From an uncultured Candidatus Midichloriaceae bacterium (GTDB lineage: Bacteria > Pseudomonadota > Alphaproteobacteria > Rickettsiales > Midichloriaceae): 25,198 nucleotides of DNA. Location of the stretch: NCBI GenBank assembly GCA_905479795.1, contig CAJQNX010000063.1:1-25198 (forward strand). Reading direction: 5' to 3'. Numbering within the stretch: position 1 is the stretch's first letter; each line of letters opens with the position of its first letter. This document shows, in pieces, positions 6,990 to 15,609 of the stretch. Both the position numbers and the translations under genes were made by a program. Below the pieces are notes generated by a model that was not told where the DNA came from, searched no databases, and saw only the letters and a list, made by a program, of their open reading frames with translations.

Positions 6990-8513
6990 TTAGGAGTATA
7001 GTTTTACAAATTGATTTAAATATTCTGTAAGTTCATTATGCATTTCTTCAGAAAGTTTTTTTTCTTTTCTAATTTTTTTCATAAGATCCTTTTTGTCTTT
7101 TTTAATTTGGAAAAGCAATTTATTTTCAAAATCACCAATACTTTGCAAGTCCACCTCTTTTAAGAACCCCTTAACTGCTGCAAATATTGAAATCACTTGC
7201 TCTTCTATTTGCAAAGGGGCATATAGAGGTTGTTTTAATAACTCAGTGAGCTTATCACCTCTTTCAAGCAAATTTCTTGTTGATGAATCCAAATCAGATG
7301 CAAATTGAGAAAAAGCTTGCATTTCTCTGTATTGAGCTAGATCAAGCTTCATAGTTCCTGCAACTTTTTTCATTGCATTAATCTGAGCTGCCGATCCAAC
7401 TCTACTGACAGATAATCCTACGTTAATAGCTGGCTTTATCCCTTTATAAAATAATTCTGTTTCTAAAAAAATTTGTCCATCTGTGATTGATATTGCATTT
7501 GTAGGTATATATGCAGAAACATCTCCTGCCTGAGTCTCTATGATTGGCAATGCCGTCAAAGAACCAGCCCCCATCTCATCCGAAAGCTTTGCAGCTCTTT
7601 CTAAAAGCCTCGAATGAACATAAAAAATATCACCGGGATATGCCTCTCTCCCAGGAGGTCTTCTTAATAAAAGTGACATTTGACGATAACAAACAGCATG
7701 CTTACTTAAATCATCATAAATAACAAGTGCGTGCATTCCATTATCTCTGAAAAATTCTCCCATTGTACATCCCGCATATGGCGCATAAAATTGTAGTGGT
7801 GCTGGATCAGATGCTGAAGCAACTACAACAATTGTATACTCTAACGCACCAGCTTCCTCTAACTTTTTTACAATTTTAGCAACCGAAGAATTTTTTTGAC
7901 CAATCGCTACATATATACAATATAACTTTTCACTTTCGTTATTTGATTTATTTATTTCTTTTTGATTCAATATGGTATCAATCGCTATAGCAGTTTTTCC
8001 AACTTGTCTATCTCCAATGATTAACTCACGTTGCCCTCTACCTATCGGGATTAAACTATCAATGGCTTTGATTCCTGTTTGAACAGGTTCATGAACAGAC
8101 TTTCTAGCAATAATTCCCGGAGCTTTTACATCAGCCTTTTTATAAATAACATCCTTAAGCTCTCCTTTATTATCAAGTGGATTTCCAAATACATCAACAA
8201 CTCTACCCAACAAACTTTTCCCCGTTGGAACTTTAAAAAATTGCTTTTCTCTCTTTATAACTTCACCTTCCTTAATATTTTTATCGTCACCCAATATAAC
8301 AATTCCAACATTATCTTCTTCTATATTAAAAACAATACCTTGAGTGCCATTTTCAAATTGCACTATTTCATTAAATTCAACATTATCAAGTCCGTATGCA
8401 ATTGCAACACCATCAAAAACTTTTACAACTTGCCCTACTTCTTCAAATTCTATTGTCTGATCTAAATTGGCAATCTCATTTTTTAATACATCAACTATTT
8501 CCGAAGCTCTCAT
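6990..8513 (-). CDS. atpA: F1F0 ATP synthase, alpha subunit
   Basis: The 507-residue regulatory nucleotide-binding subunit of F1. Seen: Walker A GDRQVGKT at residues 167-174 (Lys173), the LLLRRPPGREAYPGDIFY block, and the VSRVGSAAQ motif carrying the arginine finger that completes the catalytic site on beta. The N-terminal region (MRASEIVDVLKNEI) is the helix that contacts the delta subunit. Length is typical. It begins 7 bp after the atpH stop and ends 3 bp before atpG, within a tight atpHAGDC operon. Confidence 0.97.
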   Translation of the reverse strand: MRASEIVDVLKNEIANLDQTIEFEEVGQVVKVFDGVAIAYGLDNVEFNEIVQFENGTQGIVFNIEEDNVGIVILGDDKNIKEGEVIKREKQFFKVPTGKSLLGRVVDVFGNPLDNKGELKDVIYKKADVKAPGIIARKSVHEPVQTGIKAIDSLIPIGRGQRELIIGDRQVGKTAIAIDTILNQKEINKSNNESEKLYCIYVAIGQKNSSVAKIVKKLEEAGALEYTIVVVASASDPAPLQFYAPYAGCTMGEFFRDNGMHALVIYDDLSKHAVCYRQMSLLLRRPPGREAYPGDIFYVHSRLLERAAKLSDEMGAGSLTALPIIETQAGDVSAYIPTNAISITDGQIFLETELFYKGIKPAINVGLSVSRVGSAAQINAMKKVAGTMKLDLAQYREMQAFSQFASDLDSSTRNLLERGDKLTELLKQPLYAPLQIEEQVISIFAAVKGFLKEVDLQSIGDFENKLLFQIKKDKKDLMKKIRKEKKLSEEMHNELTEYLNQFVKLYS

Positions 8514-8520
8514 ATACTAC

Positions 8521-9087
8521 CTAATTCATTAATTTTAAATTTGCATCTTGCATTAAAAACTCTATTTTTTTAATTCTTGATAGAAGTGATAAATCTAACA
8601 TTAGAGATTCTTTTTTAACAATCATCCCACCCAAAATGCAACTATTATGAGTTATATTAAACTTAACATTCATGTCATTAAAATATTTCATCAATGCATT
8701 TTTAACTTCATTCAAAGAATTATCATCTAATTGCTTTGCTACAATCAATTCTAAGACTTTAATATTATTTTTTTTATTAATTATTTCTTCTAGCGAAGCT
8801 ATGACTTTTTTCAATAGATATAGCCTTTGTTTATCTATCAATACCTTTAGAAATCTTCTCAATAAATCAGAAGTCTTGATTTTGCTAAGTAAAGTATTAC
8901 AAAAAATCATCTTTGTTTTTTTGGGCACAAATTTGTTTAGTAATAATTTCTCAACTGATTTTCTAATTTTAATTTGATCAAAAAATTGGTTAATTTCATT
9001 AAAAATTTCATCACCCCGATCTAATCGCTCCATATTTATGAATAATGCCAAAGCATATCTTTTTACAATTATGTTTTCAGAAGTCAT
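8521..9087 (-). CDS. atpH: F1F0 ATP synthase, delta subunit (OSCP)
   Basis: A 188-residue peripheral-stalk subunit linking F1 to the b subunits of F0. The N-terminal helical domain has the family opening ...KRYALALF at about residues 10-17. The C-terminal part keeps the GGMIVKKESLMLDLSLLSRI pattern, in which the usual D-G-S is D-L-S. The frame also allows a TTG start one codon earlier at 9090. The ATG at 9087 is chosen because GGGTG lies about ten bases upstream. First gene of the operon; no F0 genes (atpB, E, F) are near, as in other alphaproteobacteria. Confidence 0.94.
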   Translation of the reverse strand: MTSENIIVKRYALALFINMERLDRGDEIFNEINQFFDQIKIRKSVEKLLLNKFVPKKTKMIFCNTLLSKIKTSDLLRRFLKVLIDKQRLYLLKKVIASLEEIINKKNNIKVLELIVAKQLDDNSLNEVKNALMKYFNDMNVKFNITHNSCILGGMIVKKESLMLDLSLLSRIKKIEFLMQDANLKLMN

Positions 9088-9145
9088 CAATAAAGCACCC
9101 TATGCGAGTAATTAAATTTAAAAGAACCATATGTTACAGAATATT

Positions 9146-9172
9146 TTTATACATATATAGAAATATTGTAAA
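9146..9172 (-). promoter_or_regulatory. Candidate promoter of the atp operon
   Basis: On the minus strand TTTACA (9172-9167) and TATAAA (9151-9146) stand 15 bp apart, about 60 bp before the atpH ATG. The spacer is short and the area is nearly all A+T, so the exact boxes are uncertain. Confidence 0.35.
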
Positions 9173-9184
9173 TATAAATTTACA
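9167..9184. repeat. Perfect 7-bp palindrome between valS and atpH
   Basis: TGTAAAT - ATAA - ATTTACA is a perfect inverted repeat starting 22 bp after the valS stop and overlapping the candidate -35 box of the atp operon. It could be a valS terminator (the minus side continues ATATTTC, a poor T tract) or an operator. It is AT-rich, so chance is possible. Confidence 0.4.
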
Positions 9185-9205
9185 TTTATCTCAATTTTTA
9201 TAGCT

Positions 9206-11668
9206 TTAAATTATCATTATTGAATACTCACCACAGCTTGATTTCAAATGTGGTTGTGCAATATTTTCCTTATACTTCATCTCCTTACAGTTGCATGCAT
9301 TTTTTAAATCCAGCAAAGCCAATGGCTCTATTCCCTCTCCACTAAAATGAATTTCACCAATTTCTGCTCTCAATGAAAGTTCATTAATTGATTTATATTT
9401 TCTCACTAACTCTAATATGTTTAAAACATGTGCCCCCATATTTAGGCTCTCACTTGAATAATAAAAATTCTCCAATTTTGGCCACATATTGATTTTATTC
9501 ACCATTTCATTATTTTTTCCATACAAAATAGAATTGAGCTCTTCAGTAACATGCGGCATATATGGTGCAAAAAGTTTTAGTAGTGTATTAAAAACATAAT
9601 TTAATGTCAAAGCTGCACTTTTCTTCTCTTTTGGATGTTTGTTTTCTTCATCATATACTCTCGTTTTTACTAATTCTAAGTAATTATCACAAAAATCTTT
9701 CCAGAAAAAATTCTCAATAAAAACTCTTGCATCACAATATTCATAATTTTTAAAGGAATTTGTAGAATTCTCAATCACTTTGCGCAAATTGGAAATGATC
9801 CATATATCTAGATCACAAAAAATATCTCCATTACTGATGTCATCTTTTAAAAAATCAATACCCTTATCTAGACCATGGATGTGAGAATCAACAAATTTAC
9901 CTGCATTCCAAAGTTTAGTAATTAATTTTTTGCCAATTTTAAATATTTGATCACTATAAACTATGTCCATCCCGAGTTTTGAGCTTGATGCCCAATACCT
10001 TATAACATCAGCACCTTGATCTTTTATTAATTTTTCTGGTGTAACGACATTACCCTTTGATTTACTCATTTTAGACTTGTCTGAAGCTAAGCACCAACCA
10101 CTAATCATAAGATTTTTCCATGGGATAGAATCTTGATGAAAAAACGACTTAACTAAAGTTCCAAAGGCCCACGTTCTAATGATCTCATGAGCTTGAGGTC
10201 TCATATCATATGGAAATAACTTATTATGTCTTTCTTCATCAAGCATAAAATCATCACTAATTCCATGGCTTGATAATTGAGGAGTTATTGCACTAGTTGC
10301 CCATGTGTCCATAATATCTGTTTCTGGATCTACCTCCTGACGAGCATAGCCATCTGGTAAATCAACGTATGGATCTACAGGAAGTTTATCAACATTTGCG
10401 ACAAGTATTTTTCCCTCTTCTCCTTTTCTTTTTGAATACCAAACAGGAAATGAAACGCCAAAATATCTTTGCCTAGAAATACACCAATCTTGATTCAAAC
10501 CATCTATCCAGCTACTGAGTCTATCTTTCATAAATTTTGGATACCAGTTACACTCATCATTTTTCTTATGCAAATCTCCCTTATAAGGCAACACTTCTAT
10601 GTACCATTGATAGGTCGGAATAATCTCTAGAATTCCCCCAGATCTTTCAGCGCACTTAACATTTTGAAGAACTTCAGTTTGACTGAGCAAAAGTTGCTCT
10701 AATTTTAATTTTTCTATTACTAATTCTCTAGCTTCCTTAATTTTCAACCCATTAAGAAATCCAGCATTTTTCATTTTCCCATACAAATCTATAGATTCAA
10801 CAGTATTGAGCTTATGCTTTCTCCACCACTCAATATCCTGAATATCACCAAATGTACAACACATTACCAAGCCAGTTCCTTTTTCTTGATCAACATCCTC
10901 ATCTGGTAAAATAGGCACTTGGTAATTAAAAAATGGTATTATGGCCTCGGTCTTTTTGAGGTGCTGATATCTATCATCATTTGAATTATAGAAAATAGCT
11001 ACACAAGCTGGCAACATCTCTGGTCTTGTTGTCGCAATTACAATTTCTTCACCGCTTACAGTTTTAAATTTTATGTCATTTAATATACCGGATTGCTCTT
11101 TATCAACATTTTCAGCTTGAGCAATTGCAGTTTGATCTTTAACGTCCCAAAAACTTGGACCAAATTTTCTTATGATTTTATGCTTATTATATAAATCAAT
11201 GAAAGACATTTGAGAGAGCTTCCTAGATTTAGAACTGATTGTTTGGTATTCTTGCTCCCAATCAAAACTTAAACCTAGAGACTTATAAGTATTCCTAAAC
11301 TTTTCCTCTACTTCTAAAACCACCTCTTCACATACTTTTATAAACTCTTGTCTACTTAAATCTTTAGCTCTAATTTTTTTTACTTTTTCAACAAGCCTCT
11401 CTGTCGGCAGACCATTATCATCAAAACCTATGGGGTAAAAGACTGACTTCCCAATCATTCTTTGAAATCTTGCTATAAAATCTGCTTGGGTATAACTAAA
11501 CACATGACCCATATGCAGTTCACCAGAAACTGTTGGAGGGGGGGTATCTATTGAAAAAATTTCTTCCCTAGACTTAGTGCTATCCCATTTATAAACATCC
11601 GATTCATTCCAAATTTTTTGCCACTTAGCTTCAATTTCAGAAATGTTTAATTTATCTTTAAAACTCAT
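9206..11668 (-). CDS. valS: Valyl-tRNA synthetase, archaeal-like form
   Basis: An 820-residue class I synthetase that charges tRNA-Val. Seen: the HIGH-type motif HMGH at residues 52-55 after PPPTVSGEL, the CP1 editing-domain motif ATTRPEM at about 212-218, and KMSKS at 533-537 followed by KGNVV. The valine-type MRPQAHEIIRTWAF (about 489-502) resembles archaeal enzymes; typical bacterial ValRS has a GxDIIxFW form there. The protein is about 60-130 residues shorter than usual bacterial ValRS and seems to lack the C-terminal coiled-coil arm. Rickettsia ValRS is known to be of this archaeal genre. It lies alone, 76 bp after fliP and 115 bp before the atp operon. Confidence 0.97.
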   Translation of the reverse strand: MSFKDKLNISEIEAKWQKIWNESDVYKWDSTKSREEIFSIDTPPPTVSGELHMGHVFSYTQADFIARFQRMIGKSVFYPIGFDDNGLPTERLVEKVKKIRAKDLSRQEFIKVCEEVVLEVEEKFRNTYKSLGLSFDWEQEYQTISSKSRKLSQMSFIDLYNKHKIIRKFGPSFWDVKDQTAIAQAENVDKEQSGILNDIKFKTVSGEEIVIATTRPEMLPACVAIFYNSNDDRYQHLKKTEAIIPFFNYQVPILPDEDVDQEKGTGLVMCCTFGDIQDIEWWRKHKLNTVESIDLYGKMKNAGFLNGLKIKEARELVIEKLKLEQLLLSQTEVLQNVKCAERSGGILEIIPTYQWYIEVLPYKGDLHKKNDECNWYPKFMKDRLSSWIDGLNQDWCISRQRYFGVSFPVWYSKRKGEEGKILVANVDKLPVDPYVDLPDGYARQEVDPETDIMDTWATSAITPQLSSHGISDDFMLDEERHNKLFPYDMRPQAHEIIRTWAFGTLVKSFFHQDSIPWKNLMISGWCLASDKSKMSKSKGNVVTPEKLIKDQGADVIRYWASSSKLGMDIVYSDQIFKIGKKLITKLWNAGKFVDSHIHGLDKGIDFLKDDISNGDIFCDLDIWIISNLRKVIENSTNSFKNYEYCDARVFIENFFWKDFCDNYLELVKTRVYDEENKHPKEKKSAALTLNYVFNTLLKLFAPYMPHVTEELNSILYGKNNEMVNKINMWPKLENFYYSSESLNMGAHVLNILELVRKYKSINELSLRAEIGEIHFSGEGIEPLALLDLKNACNCKEMKYKENIAQPHLKSSCGEYSIMII

Positions 11669-11744
11669 TTCAACTATAAAAAATATTTTTTAGAATTAAT
11701 AAACTCAACAAGCAAAGGCTTTCTTAAATTGATTTGTAGTTATA

Positions 11745-12509
11745 CTAACCTATTCCATAACTTTTGACTAGACTTCCGCTTAACATATACCAACCATCAA
11801 TCATTACAAAGAAAATTAATTTAAAAGGCAAAGATATTATAACGGGTGGAAGCATCATCATACCCATTCCCATCAAAACTGACGCAACTACTAAATCTAT
11901 AATTAGGAATGGCAAATAAATTAAAAACCCTATTTCAAAAGCCTTTTTTAACTCACTCAACATAAATGCAGGTATCATAACTCTTAAAGGAATTTCATCT
12001 TTTTCTAAATTTTGAGTTTCCTTTGCAATATCTTTAAATAGATTTAAGTCCTTTTCTCTAGTATTTTCTTTCATAAATTTTTGAAAAGGAGCCGTTATAT
12101 TTACCCAGGCCTTCTCTTCATTTATTTGATTATTCATAAGCGGAAATAATCCATCATCGTATGCCTTATTGAATGTTGGAGACATTATAAAAAAAGTTAA
12201 AAATAGTGACAAACTAATGATAACAATATTTGGAGGCGTTTGCTGCAGACCCAATGCATGACGAAGTATGGAAAAGACAATGGTAATTTTAGTAAACGAA
12301 GTAACCATAATTAAAATTGATGGAGCAACGCTTAATATGGTAATCAAACCAATAAGTTGAATTACCTTGCTACTGAAGAAGGTTTGTTCATCCTCCCCAC
12401 CAAAATCAATATTAATGCCTTGCGCAAAGGCAGAATTACATTTCAAAGCAATAACAATCGCTATAAAAATAGTAAAATTGATTAATTTTTTATTCTTCAA
12501 TAATGACAT
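11745..12509 (-). CDS. fliP: Flagellar type III export apparatus protein FliP
   Basis: A 254-residue inner-membrane core protein of the flagellar export gate, which forms the FliP5FliQ4FliR1 pore. The N-terminus is a cleavable signal peptide ending near SAFA-QG, as known for E. coli FliP. The family signature SFTKITIVFSILRHALGLQ, with QTPPN after it, is intact, and membrane segments include LTILSVAPSILIMV and the C-terminal run PFLIIDLVVASVLMGMGMMM. The reading frame has no stop or frameshift. Its start overlaps the end of fliO by 20 bp. No other flagellar genes are in the window. Function could be flagellar or a retained export pore. Confidence 0.95.
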   Translation of the reverse strand: MSLLKNKKLINFTIFIAIVIALKCNSAFAQGINIDFGGEDEQTFFSSKVIQLIGLITILSVAPSILIMVTSFTKITIVFSILRHALGLQQTPPNIVIISLSLFLTFFIMSPTFNKAYDDGLFPLMNNQINEEKAWVNITAPFQKFMKENTREKDLNLFKDIAKETQNLEKDEIPLRVMIPAFMLSELKKAFEIGFLIYLPFLIIDLVVASVLMGMGMMMLPPVIISLPFKLIFFVMIDGWYMLSGSLVKSYGIG

Positions 12510-12753
12510 CTATCAAAATATCCTGTTGACCTAGCAAAATTAAATACTTCTTTTTCTTAAATTTACACATCACTAATCTTCTTTTATGATCTATATTTAG
12601 TGATTCTTCAAGCTTTAAATTATTATCCGATGTAAAATAACTTCCTAATATATATTTATTTTTAAAAAATTTCATTAAAGTCACAACTACTCCAATAAGA
12701 CTTATAAGTAACACCAATATAAAGAAAGCTTTTAAATATAAGGAGGTTTCCAT
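12490..12753 (-). CDS. fliO: FliO-like flagellar biosynthesis protein
   Basis: An 87-residue protein with one N-terminal membrane segment (residues about 6-28, AFFILVLLISLIGVVVTLM) and a short cytoplasmic domain. That domain has the FliO pattern: LEESLNIDHKRRLVMCKFK, then YLILLG, then a D-V-I-I end. FliO helps assemble the FliP ring. Identification rests on this weak pattern plus its place directly before fliP, which it overlaps by 20 bp in another frame. It starts 12 bp after the mlaF stop, with no clear Shine-Dalgarno, so it may be read from the alr-mlaE-mlaF transcript. Confidence 0.8.
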   Translation of the reverse strand: METSLYLKAFFILVLLISLIGVVVTLMKFFKNKYILGSYFTSDNNLKLEESLNIDHKRRLVMCKFKKKKYLILLGQQDILIDVIIEE

Positions 12754-12765
12754 AAAAATTAAATT

Positions 12766-13506
12766 TCACTTATTTAAAAACAATTTAACATACTCATCTT
12801 CACTTTCCATAGTATTTTTGAGATTATCTACCCAAAAAACCTCACCTTCTTTTAACAATGCTACCCTATCCGCAATTCTCTCCATAACCTTAACGTCATG
12901 CGTTATAGTTATTGTTGTTGATTTTAGCTTCTGACTAATATTTTTAATTAAATTTGCAATAGTAGCAGACATAACGGGATCAAGACCAGAGGTTGGCTCA
13001 TCAAGCAACATTATTTCTGGATTTGTTGCTATAGCTCTTGCTATGGCAACCCTTTTTTGCATCCCTCCAGATAAATTAGATGGATATAATTCTAAAATCT
13101 CTTCCTTCAGCCCAACTAAATTTAGCATCTCTATTGCATGCTCCTTAGCTTTTTCAACATTTAAAATACCAGAATTAAGCAAGCTAAAACAAATGTTATG
13201 CCAAATAGGCAAGCTGTCAAATAGCGCATTACCTTGAAAAAGCATGCTAAATTTCTTTAAAAATTTCTTTCTTTGAATAATATGGGTGTGAGTTACATAC
13301 TCATTATCTATTATTACTTCACTACCTTCATCAGGATCCAACAAACCAGCAATGCATTTGAGAAGAACGGATTTACCACTGCCTGAGCCACCAATAATCA
13401 CAAATGACTCACTTTTTACTACATTAAAACTTATATTTTTCAATACTTGCTTTGTACCGAAACTTTTATTGAGATTATTAATTGAGATTAAGTTATTTCT
13501 GGACAT
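12766..13506 (-). CDS. mlaF: ABC transporter ATP-binding protein, MlaF-like
   Basis: A 246-residue ATPase of the Mla (phospholipid trafficking / Ttg2A) type. Seen: Walker A GGSGSGKS at residues 39-46, ABC signature LSGGMQKR at about 145-152, Walker B IMLLDEPTSGLDP at 165-177 with catalytic Glu170, and the switch histidine in TITHD. The ATG lies 2 bp after the mlaE stop, so the two form one unit. The known partners MlaD (MCE protein), MlaB and MlaC are not visible here. The complex moves lipids between inner and outer membrane; transport direction cannot be read from the sequence. Confidence 0.92.
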   Translation of the reverse strand: MSRNNLISINNLNKSFGTKQVLKNISFNVVKSESFVIIGGSGSGKSVLLKCIAGLLDPDEGSEVIIDNEYVTHTHIIQRKKFLKKFSMLFQGNALFDSLPIWHNICFSLLNSGILNVEKAKEHAIEMLNLVGLKEEILELYPSNLSGGMQKRVAIARAIATNPEIMLLDEPTSGLDPVMSATIANLIKNISQKLKSTTITITHDVKVMERIADRVALLKEGEVFWVDNLKNTMESEDEYVKLFLNK

Positions 13507-13508
13507 CT

Positions 13509-14291
13509 TTATTTTACAAATAATAAGCCTGTGATTATATAATTAGTGAGCAAAATCAAAATAGATGATGTCACAACAGCTTGAGTAGCAGAAACCCCAA
13601 CACCACTTGCTCCACCAGAAGTTCTAAATCCATAAAAGCACCCTATAAAAGTAACTATAAATCCAAAAACAGCGGCTTTAATTAATCCAGAAAGCACATC
13701 CTGATACTCTAAAAATTTTAATGTACTATTTATATACGAATGATATTCAAACCCAATTTTGTATATTGCTATTAAGTAGCCTCCAAATATACCAACAATA
13801 TCAGAAATTAAAACTAGGACGGGCAAAATTATGGTTCCTGCTACTATTTTAGGAATTATTAAAAATTTGATTGGATCAGTATTAAGCGTATACAAAGCAT
13901 CAACTTGTTCAGATATCTTCATCGCTCCTATTTCAGCTGCCACCGATCCTGCAATTCTACCTGCGAGCATTAGGCCAGCTAGCACAGGACCCAACTCTCT
14001 TGTTATAGATATCACAATAACGGAAGCTATTGAGCTTTCAGCATGCATTCTTGAAAAACCAGTGTAAGTTTGCAGGGCTAAAACTGCTCCAGTAAATATC
14101 GCAGTAAGCCCAATTACTGGCAATGAATAAAACCCAATTACAACTAATTGATGAAATATTTTTTTAAAATAGACAGGAGCTATGAATAATTTACTCAAAA
14201 TGCTAAAAAGGAAAATAACCAATTCTCCTATTTTTTCTAAAAAGCTTAAGGTAATAGTGCCTAATGTTTGTACGTATATTAATAAATTCAT
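13509..14291 (-). CDS. mlaE: ABC transporter permease, MlaE family
   Basis: A 260-residue integral inner-membrane permease that works with MlaF. Seen: an N-terminal amphipathic region, then about five hydrophobic segments. The conserved RELGPVLAGLMLAGR lies at residues 98-112, and EQVDALYTL starts at 128, the family's EQ(I/V)DAL contact loop for the ATPase. The C-terminal SGVGVSATQAVVTSSI is also typical. Its ATG overlaps the alr stop as ATGA (14288-14291), a sign of translational coupling with alr. Confidence 0.93.
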   Translation of the reverse strand: MNLLIYVQTLGTITLSFLEKIGELVIFLFSILSKLFIAPVYFKKIFHQLVVIGFYSLPVIGLTAIFTGAVLALQTYTGFSRMHAESSIASVIVISITRELGPVLAGLMLAGRIAGSVAAEIGAMKISEQVDALYTLNTDPIKFLIIPKIVAGTIILPVLVLISDIVGIFGGYLIAIYKIGFEYHSYINSTLKFLEYQDVLSGLIKAAVFGFIVTFIGCFYGFRTSGGASGVGVSATQAVVTSSILILLTNYIITGLLFVK

Positions 14292-15361
14292 GATGTATAA
14301 ATTCTTCTACAGCTACTTGAAAGACTTGTTAATATTTCTCTCTGATCTGTGTTTACTAATTCTGCGATTTCATCTATAGTAATTTTTTCACCAATTAATT
14401 CAACACTTTTTATTTCCATAAAGATAGATTCTGGCAATTGATTAGCATCAACTGCAATCATGTTCATACTAACTACCCCGATAACAGGCATAATAAAACC
14501 TTTGGCATAAACTTTCGATTTGCTGCTCAAAATCCTTTTATACCCATCATGATAACCTGCGTTTAAAATTAATACCTTATCCCCTTTTTTTACTTCATGA
14601 GTGGCATTATAGCCGATATATTGATTTTTATAAAATACCTTTCTACTTAATACACTTGCGTAAAATTCTACAACATTTAACATTTGAGTATGCTTATCTG
14701 TTGATGTATTCACTCCATATAGTGCGCCCCCTGGTCTTACCATGTCAAAATGGTATTCAGGACCTAAAAATATTCCACCCGAATTTGCAAAGGTAAATTT
14801 TGAATCTGTAAAAAATTTTTGTAAAACATTGAAATTGCCTAACTGCTTTTTATTTAAAAAATGATCTTTTTGTTCAGAACATGATAAATGACTCATAACA
14901 AAGAGAGTTTTACATTTTGCTAGATTTAATAATTCAATTTCCTCAATTTGAATCCCATCACGACCAATCCCAGTGTCGAAATTTATGATAATATTTAATT
15001 TCTTTTTTGAATATTTATTAATTAAATCTAATTGCGCTCTGTCACTTATTACAGGTATAAAATTATTTTCTTCTATAATATTTAATTCTTCTATACTATT
15101 CACTCCTTGAAAAACATAAATTCTCGATATTTGAGAATTATTTTTCACCAAATATGCTTCATTTAAATTTGCGACCCAAAAATCTTTGCAGCCCACATCG
15201 CATAGTGCTTGTGTTATCTGATTTATCCCCAAGCCATATGCATTTGCCTTAATCACTGCAGAGCAAATTGTTTTTTTTGAATTTACAATTGATTGAAGCT
15301 TTAAATAGTTTTTTTTGATGTTGCTTAAATTTATCTTAATATATTGATAATTATCTAGCAT
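14288..15361 (-). CDS. alr: Alanine racemase (PLP-dependent)
   Basis: A 357-residue enzyme converting L-alanine to D-alanine for peptidoglycan. Seen: the PLP lysine motif VIKANAYGLG with Lys38, the DTGIGRDG motif at about 129-136, the phosphate-binding MVRPGGALYG at about 207-216, and the second catalytic base Tyr251 in YIGYNATHEV. Length matches the family. The ATG at 15361 heads a chain alr-mlaE-mlaF-fliO-fliP with overlaps or very short gaps. Together with mraY nearby it shows a working D-alanine and lipid I branch. The gene begins 76 bp after the end of ffs. Confidence 0.96.
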   Translation of the reverse strand: MLDNYQYIKINLSNIKKNYLKLQSIVNSKKTICSAVIKANAYGLGINQITQALCDVGCKDFWVANLNEAYLVKNNSQISRIYVFQGVNSIEELNIIEENNFIPVISDRAQLDLINKYSKKKLNIIINFDTGIGRDGIQIEEIELLNLAKCKTLFVMSHLSCSEQKDHFLNKKQLGNFNVLQKFFTDSKFTFANSGGIFLGPEYHFDMVRPGGALYGVNTSTDKHTQMLNVVEFYASVLSRKVFYKNQYIGYNATHEVKKGDKVLILNAGYHDGYKRILSSKSKVYAKGFIMPVIGVVSMNMIAVDANQLPESIFMEIKSVELIGEKITIDEIAELVNTDQREILTSLSSSCRRIYTS

Positions 15362-15424
15362 TTATTTATAAATTTGAATTTTATTACCAGCAATTTTTAT
15401 CTGTTTTACCACTAAAATTGAATA

Positions 15425-15437
15425 CAAAAAAAGCAAA
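15425..15437 (-). terminator. Rho-independent type end of ffs
   Basis: The closing stem of the 4.5S RNA is followed on the minus strand by TTTGCTTTTTTTG. The RNA's own terminal stem plus this T tract would act as terminator. Confidence 0.6.
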
Positions 15438-15530
15438 GGAAGCAAAATGAGACCCAAAAATCTAAGCTATGGCTGCTTCTTTTCAGATCTGACCAGTTCA
15501 GCAAATATTCTGCCCTCATTAGATGCTTCC
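15438..15530 (-). ncRNA. ffs: 4.5S SRP RNA (small bacterial type)
   Basis: The minus strand of this apparently empty stretch carries the signal-recognition-particle RNA core GGTCAGATCTGAAAAGAAGC followed by AGCC. This matches the E. coli 4.5S core: GGUC, internal loop, UCU-GAAA-AGA with a GNRA tetraloop, AGCA, GCC. The outer ends close with a perfect 7-bp stem, GGAAGCA (15530-15524) with TGCTTCC (15444-15438). A T-rich tail with a seven-T run follows (15437-15426). The predicted RNA is about 93 nt. It binds Ffh to target membrane proteins. Exact ends are inferred from the stem. Confidence 0.9.
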
Positions 15531-15536
15531 AGAGAG

Positions 15537-15565
15537 AAAATAGTGCAATAACAACAATTTTGCAA
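15537..15565 (-). promoter_or_regulatory. Candidate promoter of ffs
   Basis: On the minus strand TTGCAA (15565-15560), a 17-bp spacer and TATTTT (15542-15537) are followed by six bases and then the first G of the predicted 4.5S RNA at 15530. Spacing and start position are right for a sigma70-type promoter; the hexamers are only moderate matches. Confidence 0.5.
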
Positions 15566-15609
15566 GATTAATAATTATCTTTTATTTTTTTCTGCAACCC
15601 ATTGGCGCA

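Noticed and set aside
12739..12745. Perfect AAGGAGG on the plus strand
   Set aside because: It lies antisense in the first codons of fliO and no plus-strand frame of useful length follows.
15565..15590. Hairpin AAGAT...ATCTT with T-rich tail on the plus strand
   Set aside because: No plus-strand gene ends there, and the minus-strand side lacks a T tract, so a terminator for the virB6-like gene is not supported.
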